From Lutibacter sp. HS1-25 (lineage in GTDB: Bacteria; Bacteroidota; Bacteroidia; Flavobacteriales; Flavobacteriaceae), in NCBI RefSeq assembly GCF_004121075.1, contig NZ_RHLN01000144.1, positions 45,086 to 109,085 of the forward strand: a DNA stretch of 64,000 nucleotides, given 5' to 3'. Under the pieces are notes generated by a model. It saw only the letters and a list, made by a program, of their open reading frames with translations, was not told the DNA's origin and made no database searches. Position 1 is the first letter of the stretch. Every line of letters begins with the position of its first letter. A program made the position numbers and the translations under genes. This document shows positions 56,588 to 64,000 of the stretch, one piece after another.

Positions 56588-56905
56588 ATGGAATTAAAAT
56601 TGAGAAAAAATTCACGCATTCTTATATTGTGTATAATCACTACCTTATTGTCATTTTCTGTATTTTCCAAAACCCCCAATTGGGGTAACGCACAATGGAT
56701 GTGGCAAGAATAGGCAGGGCAAAGTCTCCCAGCACCAATAAGTCTATCGGTTTCCGAAGGTTTCCATAATCCAATTGGTTTTAATGATAGCAAGCCCACT
56801 TTTACGTGGCAGCTATCACAAGCGAGTAACATAAAAAATAAAACGGCTTATGAAATAGTTGTGGCCTCTAGACCTGTATTATTATTGAAATCACCAGATG
56901 TGTGA
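56588..56905 (+). pseudogene. Chimeric GH78-type N-terminal remnant with in-frame stop
   Basis: From ATG 56588 the frame encodes a new signal peptide and then TPNWGNAQWMWQE, matching the start of the 54190 protein, followed by a TAG stop at 56711. In the same frame it continues AGQSLPAPISLSVSEGF, then NPIGFNDSKPTFTW and TAYEIVVASRP, the Ig domain of the 26962 GH78 protein, until TGA at 56903, where the parent has Trp. Two different parent genes were therefore joined and both parts have decayed. The join is in frame apart from the amber codon. Confidence 0.88.
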
Positions 56906-56918
56906 TTATCAGATTGTT

Positions 56919-60108
<3,190 letters not shown>

Positions 60109-60175
60109 ATGTTTTGAAATACCATGATTGGATTTGTTAAAATTAAGTGCAAGTTGTTATTTATCTTTAAATGTT

Positions 60176-60770
60176 TTAATTAGCTTGATATGATTGTGGT
60201 TTGTTTTGGCTAAAAGAATCTATAACTATCCGTTGTGCATTTAAAATAATGCTAATTTTAATATTATTAATGTTTCTCCCAAAAATAAACTTATTGATAT
60301 ACTGAATAGTTGTTAAAGCAGTTATCTTAGCTACGATTCTAGTTTTAAAACCTTCAAAAGTTTTAGCATAATTGTGTTTTATCATAAATTGGTCACAAGG
60401 TTGTGAAAATAATGTTTTTATCCTTTTCTTATTTTTCTAAATACATAAGGTTGTATTTTGTAATTTTTTTGATTGCTTTTCATATGTGTATTTAGTGTTA
60501 TGTTGCAGGTTTCAAACAAGTTAAGCTGTATTTCTATTGATAAATAGCCTCTGTCACCAATTAATGTACAATCACTTATTTGCATCTTAAATATCTTTAA
60601 GATAATTAATATCGTGTACAGATGACTTGTAATATTCCCCTTTTTATGAGACCTTTCGAATAGACTTTTTATTAGTAGTTAAATAAATCTAGTGATTTTC
60701 AGTAGTATGAACAACTTTTTCTTTTAAATCATAATGCACAAAGGGTGAGGTTTTTTTATTTCTTTTCTAA
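60176..60770 (-). pseudogene. Decayed IS982-family transposase
   Basis: Minus-strand translation shows IS982 DDE transposase pieces in more than one frame: SVHD near 60630, DCTLIGDRGYLSIEIQLNLF near 60520-60580 (catalytic Asp), RIKTLFSQPCDQFMI, and a C-terminal stretch KTFEGFKTRIVAKITALT, then YINKFIFGRNINNIK, at 60176-60385. The N-terminal half is missing or unrecognisable, and stops and frameshifts separate the pieces. No terminal inverted repeats were identified. It is a dead element between the LacZ-type gene and GH78 fragments. Confidence 0.82.
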
Positions 60771-60784
60771 TAAGCCTTAGTACA

Positions 60785-60874
60785 ATGGTACAGGGTATGG
60801 AAATTAAAAACTTAAAATGTGCAGGACAAACAAATCCTATAGAAAATACAAAAACGCCTGTAATTTCTTTTTAA
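60785..60874 (+). pseudogene. Fragment of a rhamnosidase-type Ig domain
   Basis: A 29-codon frame reads MVQGMEIKNLKCAGQTNPIE then NTKTPVISF and stop. It corresponds to INLKCEGQTNPVGITKTHP in the GH59-like protein at 42126, and the DNA is clearly related. It breaks off where the 147-bp repeat begins. Confidence 0.75.
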
Positions 60875-61017
60875 ATACTTCAATTAAGCTATTAGCGGCT
60901 AAAATATTATCCATAGTTAAATTAGTTGACAATGTTTTGGCTAATAACCAAGATAGTACAGGATAAAACACGTAAATACTTGCTTTAAATTTATCAAATA
61001 AAAGATAAATAGCTCTC
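60870..61017. repeat. 147-bp dispersed repeat, copy 2 (partner 26641-26787)
   Basis: Near-identical to 26641-26787 over its first 100 bp and diverging towards the right end. It joins the Ig-domain fragment on its left to a GH78-like fragment on its right. In both copies a rhamnosidase-type reading frame starts within 12 to 180 bp downstream, so it may carry an old promoter region. Confidence 0.75.
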
Positions 61018-61028
61018 AAAAAAATAAT

Positions 61029-61223
61029 ATGGATTACAAAAATAGAGGAATAATACAAGTTAGTTTGATTTTTTGCTTAATGCTATTAACATCATTTAGT
61101 TTTGCTCAAACATCAAATTGGAAAGGCGCACAATGGATATGGCAGCAAGAAGATGGCCCATCCAATACATGGATGAGCTTTAGAAAAACAGTAACATTAG
61201 ATGAAATGCTCAATCAGGGATAA
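61029..61223 (+). pseudogene. N-terminal fragment of a GH78-like gene
   Basis: The frame encodes its own signal peptide (MDYKNRGIIQVSLIFCLMLL), then NWKGAQWIWQQEDGPSNTWM, SFRKTVTLDEM and a stop after 64 codons. DNA at 61128-61203 is nearly identical to 54297-54372 in the intact GH78-like gene, while flanking DNA differs. The remaining 215 bp to the next gene are AT-rich and show nothing recognisable. Confidence 0.85.
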
Positions 61224-61438
61224 GTGCGGATTTCTTGAGATAGTATTTTGGTTATGAATTAATATCAGTTTGCCCTGTATAAGACATCATATAAATACAT
61301 TTCGATAAATAATGAGATAACGAGTATAGAAATAACGATAAAATAACAATTTTTACCCAAAAGGCTACAATATTTTAAACATAAAATAACAATTAGAATA
61401 CCCTTATTTAAACAAATATAAACAGAAAACTATTAACT

Positions 61439-63751
61439 ATGAAATATAAAACAATTAGATATTTAAGTCTTTTACTTTTTATTTTTGGAACAATATTATT
61501 AGCTCAATCCCAAGCAAAAGAGAGTTCTTTATGGGGACCCAACGGTGTTAATTGGGATCCAGCTGGTCGACTTCCTGATTTTTCTTATGCCGGTTATAAA
61601 TCATCAAATGAGTCTTTGCCAGATATACCTATAGTTTTAAATCTTAATACAACAGGAGCAATACCTAACGATGCTATTGATGATAGTGCTGCAATACAAA
61701 GTTTAATTGACCAGCAAGCTTCTCTGCCTAGAAATCAACGTGGGGCGATATTCATTCCTAAGGGAACTTGGGTTATTGACAACCCATTGTTATTAAATAT
61801 ATCTGGTGTTGTACTTAGAGGTGAAGTTGATTTAAATGGAAAGCCTCTAACTACATTTTATTTTCCAGACGCAACATCTTCTACAACTGGATATCATATA
61901 AGTATGAGTGGTAGTTTTAAACGCATTAATATTGGAAGTGTACAATCTGATGTTTCACAAGGTTTAAATCAGTTTAATGTTACAGCTGGAAACACACTGA
62001 GCGTGGGAGATTTTATTCAATTAGAGCAAAAAGATCCTGTGGATGAGTCTTTATCAAGTTACCTTTTTGGTAATATTGATGCTATTGGAGCTAGTACCAA
62101 AGATCTTTCTATATATCCAACCGTATTTGCCTGGTATGCATACGTTACTGCTGTAAGTGGCAATACAATTACATTTGATAGACCATTACCTATAGAGATT
62201 AGAACGGCTTGGTCTCCTTACATTAGAAAAATGAATATGGATACGACCATTTCAGAAATGGGTATAGAAAATATTTCATTTGTATGTAATAATGATGAAG
62301 CCTTTGTGCATAATATATATCGAGGTTTCAAGATTTTACAATTAAATCAGGTAATTAATTGTTGGGTAAAAAATGTTGAATTAGTAGACTTAGAGTATGG
62401 TATTAGCATACGTGGAAAAAGTTGTTTTAATACGATAAGTGGTGTTGTAATAAGAGATGAAAAAAGAAATATACCATTACCAGCAGTTGAACCAAAGAGT
62501 ACATTTATTTATAGAATGAAACAACAAGCTGGAGGTGGTCATCATCCTTTGGAAGTATTTCAAGGGTGTTATAATCTTTTTGAAGATTTTGATTTTAAAG
62601 ATATTTATTGGCACGAATTAACTGTAGAAGGTACTGCTGCTTTTAATGTTTTTCGAAATGGTAAAGGAGTTTCAATAGCTTTTGATAATCATAGAAATTT
62701 TCCATACGCCAATCTTTGGACAAATATAGATCTTGGCAGACCAGAGCGTATGTGGTGGAATAGTGGTTCTAATCAGATAGGTGTTCCAGGTCGAGAAAGA
62801 GGTCCTAATTGCGGTTTTAGGAATACCTATTGGGGAATTACTTATAAGAATATAGTTCCTGATATTGAAATAGAACCAGCAGAAGTAGATGGGTTTAGTT
62901 ATTTAAATTATATAGGGGTTGAAGGTGCTCGTAAACAAAGTTCACCAATAGACAAGGTAAATAGTCAATTAGTTGAAGTTTCGGGTGTTGGAGAGTGGAT
63001 AGCTCAACCAGATTTATTTTTGGCTCAATTAGAACGAAGGAGATCTCCTTCAGAAGCTAATAATTTCTTAATTAAAACTATAGGAGAAACTTGTATAGAT
63101 AAGAAAAATGGAAATGTTAAAATTGAAGCTGATGAAACTAGAAATTATACAGCAACATTAAAAGGAAATAATTTTAATTATACAGATAATTTCACAAGTA
63201 TTTTAAATATTGATAATTTAAGTCCAGGGACGTATGATTTATGTATCACTGTTGAAGGTGTTACTTTTGAACAATGTTACAAAGTTTCCATAGCAGAAGC
63301 TTCTAACTTAAGCGGAAAAATACTTGTTGATAAAAAAACAGCATCTATTTCTATTGCAGAAGGAACAGCTCCTTATGCGGTTCTTAAAAATGGAAAAACC
63401 ATTTTAGAAACATATCAAACCGATTTTTCTGTTGAAATAAATCATGGTGATCAATTGCAAATTCAAAGTAAATCAGCTTGTCAAGGTGTGCTTTCAAAAA
63501 GTATCGATTTATTAGAAAATGTGCGTGTGTATCCTAACCCAACAAACGGTTTGTTTGAGATGTATTTACCAGAAGGTATAAAAACATCAAACATAGAAAT
63601 ATACAATATACAATCTCAATTAATTTCTTCACAAACATACACAGTGCAAGGTGGTAGTGTTAGTTTAAATATTAGCGACAAGCCTGTTGGTGTTTATTTT
63701 GTGAAATTGAATTTAGAAAAGCCAGTATTTATTAAAGTAATAAAGAATTAA
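61439..63751 (+). CDS. T9SS-secreted right-handed beta-helix protein (DUF4955-like)
   Basis: The 770-residue protein has a signal peptide (to about LAQSQAKE). WGPNGVNWDPAGRLPDFSYAGY is followed by a pectate-lyase-type beta-helix (NDAIDDSAAIQSLID, GAIFIPKGTWVIDNPLLLNISGVVLRG), with the helix continuing through NQVINCWVKNVELVDLEYGI and HPLEVFQGCYNLFEDFDF. C-terminal beta domains (about residues 540-690) and a T9SS sorting domain (VYPNPTNGLFEMYL, GVYFVKL) complete it. The opening resembles DUF4955-type proteins; the family has polysaccharide-associated members, but I know no firm activity. Lyase or hydrolase action on a uronate-rich chain is plausible. It sits beyond the IS debris, 2 bp before the next gene, so it may begin a separate unit. 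Confidence 0.82.
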   Translation: MKYKTIRYLSLLLFIFGTILLAQSQAKESSLWGPNGVNWDPAGRLPDFSYAGYKSSNESLPDIPIVLNLNTTGAIPNDAIDDSAAIQSLIDQQASLPRNQRGAIFIPKGTWVIDNPLLLNISGVVLRGEVDLNGKPLTTFYFPDATSSTTGYHISMSGSFKRINIGSVQSDVSQGLNQFNVTAGNTLSVGDFIQLEQKDPVDESLSSYLFGNIDAIGASTKDLSIYPTVFAWYAYVTAVSGNTITFDRPLPIEIRTAWSPYIRKMNMDTTISEMGIENISFVCNNDEAFVHNIYRGFKILQLNQVINCWVKNVELVDLEYGISIRGKSCFNTISGVVIRDEKRNIPLPAVEPKSTFIYRMKQQAGGGHHPLEVFQGCYNLFEDFDFKDIYWHELTVEGTAAFNVFRNGKGVSIAFDNHRNFPYANLWTNIDLGRPERMWWNSGSNQIGVPGRERGPNCGFRNTYWGITYKNIVPDIEIEPAEVDGFSYLNYIGVEGARKQSSPIDKVNSQLVEVSGVGEWIAQPDLFLAQLERRRSPSEANNFLIKTIGETCIDKKNGNVKIEADETRNYTATLKGNNFNYTDNFTSILNIDNLSPGTYDLCITVEGVTFEQCYKVSIAEASNLSGKILVDKKTASISIAEGTAPYAVLKNGKTILETYQTDFSVEINHGDQLQIQSKSACQGVLSKSIDLLENVRVYPNPTNGLFEMYLPEGIKTSNIEIYNIQSQLISSQTYTVQGGSVSLNISDKPVGVYFVKLNLEKPVFIKVIKN

Positions 63752-63752
63752 G

Positions 63753-64000
63753 ATGAAAAAAACATATTTATATTTAGTTGTAATTTTAGGATTCATGGTT
63801 TCTTGTGGAGGTGGTGATGATGATCCTATTGAAGAAACACCAGAAAATAGACCTCCATCTGTTCCTGTGCAAGTTTATCCGTTAAATCAAACCCTTTGTA
63901 TTAATAATTTTGTAGATTTTCAATGGAATAAATCACAGGATTTAGACAACGATTTATTGTCTTATAAGGTTGAAATTTCAGAAAACAGCGGCTTTACAAG
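63753..64000 (+). CDS. Lipoprotein with Fn3-like domain, 5' part
   Basis: The gene is cut by the window end after about 82 codons. It starts with a lipoprotein signal (lipobox FMVSC) followed by GGGDDDPIEE, an acidic export signal typical of surface lipoproteins of Flavobacteriia, and then NRPPSVPVQVYPLNQTLC and FQWNKSQDLDNDLLSYKVEI, the start of a fibronectin-III-like domain. It begins one base after the beta-helix gene stop, so the two are translationally linked. Function cannot be judged from this part. Confidence 0.8.
   Translation, partial: MKKTYLYLVVILGFMVSCGGGDDDPIEETPENRPPSVPVQVYPLNQTLCINNFVDFQWNKSQDLDNDLLSYKVEISENSGFT

Noticed and set aside
60837..61058. 73-residue minus-strand frame over the 147-bp repeat
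   Set aside because: The frame is broken in the other repeat copy near the Cys/Tyr codons, and the + strand frame with a shared stop explains the conservation better. It is recorded as a repeat, not a gene.

Overview
The window reads as chromosomal DNA of a marine Bacteroidota, most likely a member of the Flavobacteriia. The evidence is the very AT-rich sequence, A-rich ribosome-binding regions, SusC/SusD and hybrid two-component (HTCS) genes, Bacteroidota-type lipoproteins, three secreted proteins with type IX secretion (T9SS) C-terminal domains, and several sulfatases next to glycoside hydrolases. Nearly everything lies on the + strand. The only minus-strand genes are two AraC-type regulators; an AraC remnant and a transposase remnant are also on that strand.

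Region 1 (1-13.2 kb) is a compact xylan-type polysaccharide utilisation locus: the 3' part of an HTCS sensor/regulator, susC, susD, a surface glycan-binding lipoprotein, a GH10 endo-xylanase lipoprotein, a PA14-containing GH3 exo-glycosidase, and a convergent AraC regulator. The inferred order is capture and cutting of xylan at the surface, SusCD import, then xylosidase trimming.

Region 2 (13.4-60.1 kb) targets a rhamnose-rich, uronate-containing, sulfated polysaccharide. It holds three GH78 genes plus one GH78-like gene, a GH106, a cytosolic sugar isomerase, an alginate-lyase-fold protein with a T9SS tail, a BNR_4 propeller protein resembling PL24/PL25 ulvan lyases, a DUF1961 (YesU-like) protein, three intact S1 sulfatases and a frameshifted fourth, a GH88 unsaturated uronyl hydrolase, two GH2 enzymes, a GH59-like enzyme carrying a rhamnosidase-type Ig domain, a Tat lipoprotein of unknown function, an AraC/MFS pair and a cytosolic DUF5107-TPR protein. 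Ulvan from green algae fits best: a lyase makes unsaturated ends, GH88 removes them, sulfatases desulfate, and rhamnosidases release rhamnose for isomerisation. This is inference; no enzyme here is proven on ulvan. The region has no SusC/SusD pair of its own in view.

Region 3 (60.1-64 kb) begins with 1.3 kb of debris: a decayed IS982-family transposase, a rhamnosidase Ig-domain fragment, a repeat shared with 26.6 kb, and a GH78-like N-terminal fragment. It continues into a T9SS-secreted beta-helix protein and the start of a lipoprotein gene cut by the window end.

The most distinctive feature is remodelling by duplication. An AraC/GH78 divergent pair was duplicated and each copy lost the opposite partner. 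Several GH78-type N-termini survive as fragments, one of them a chimera of two different genes. A sulfatase is broken at a homopolymer.
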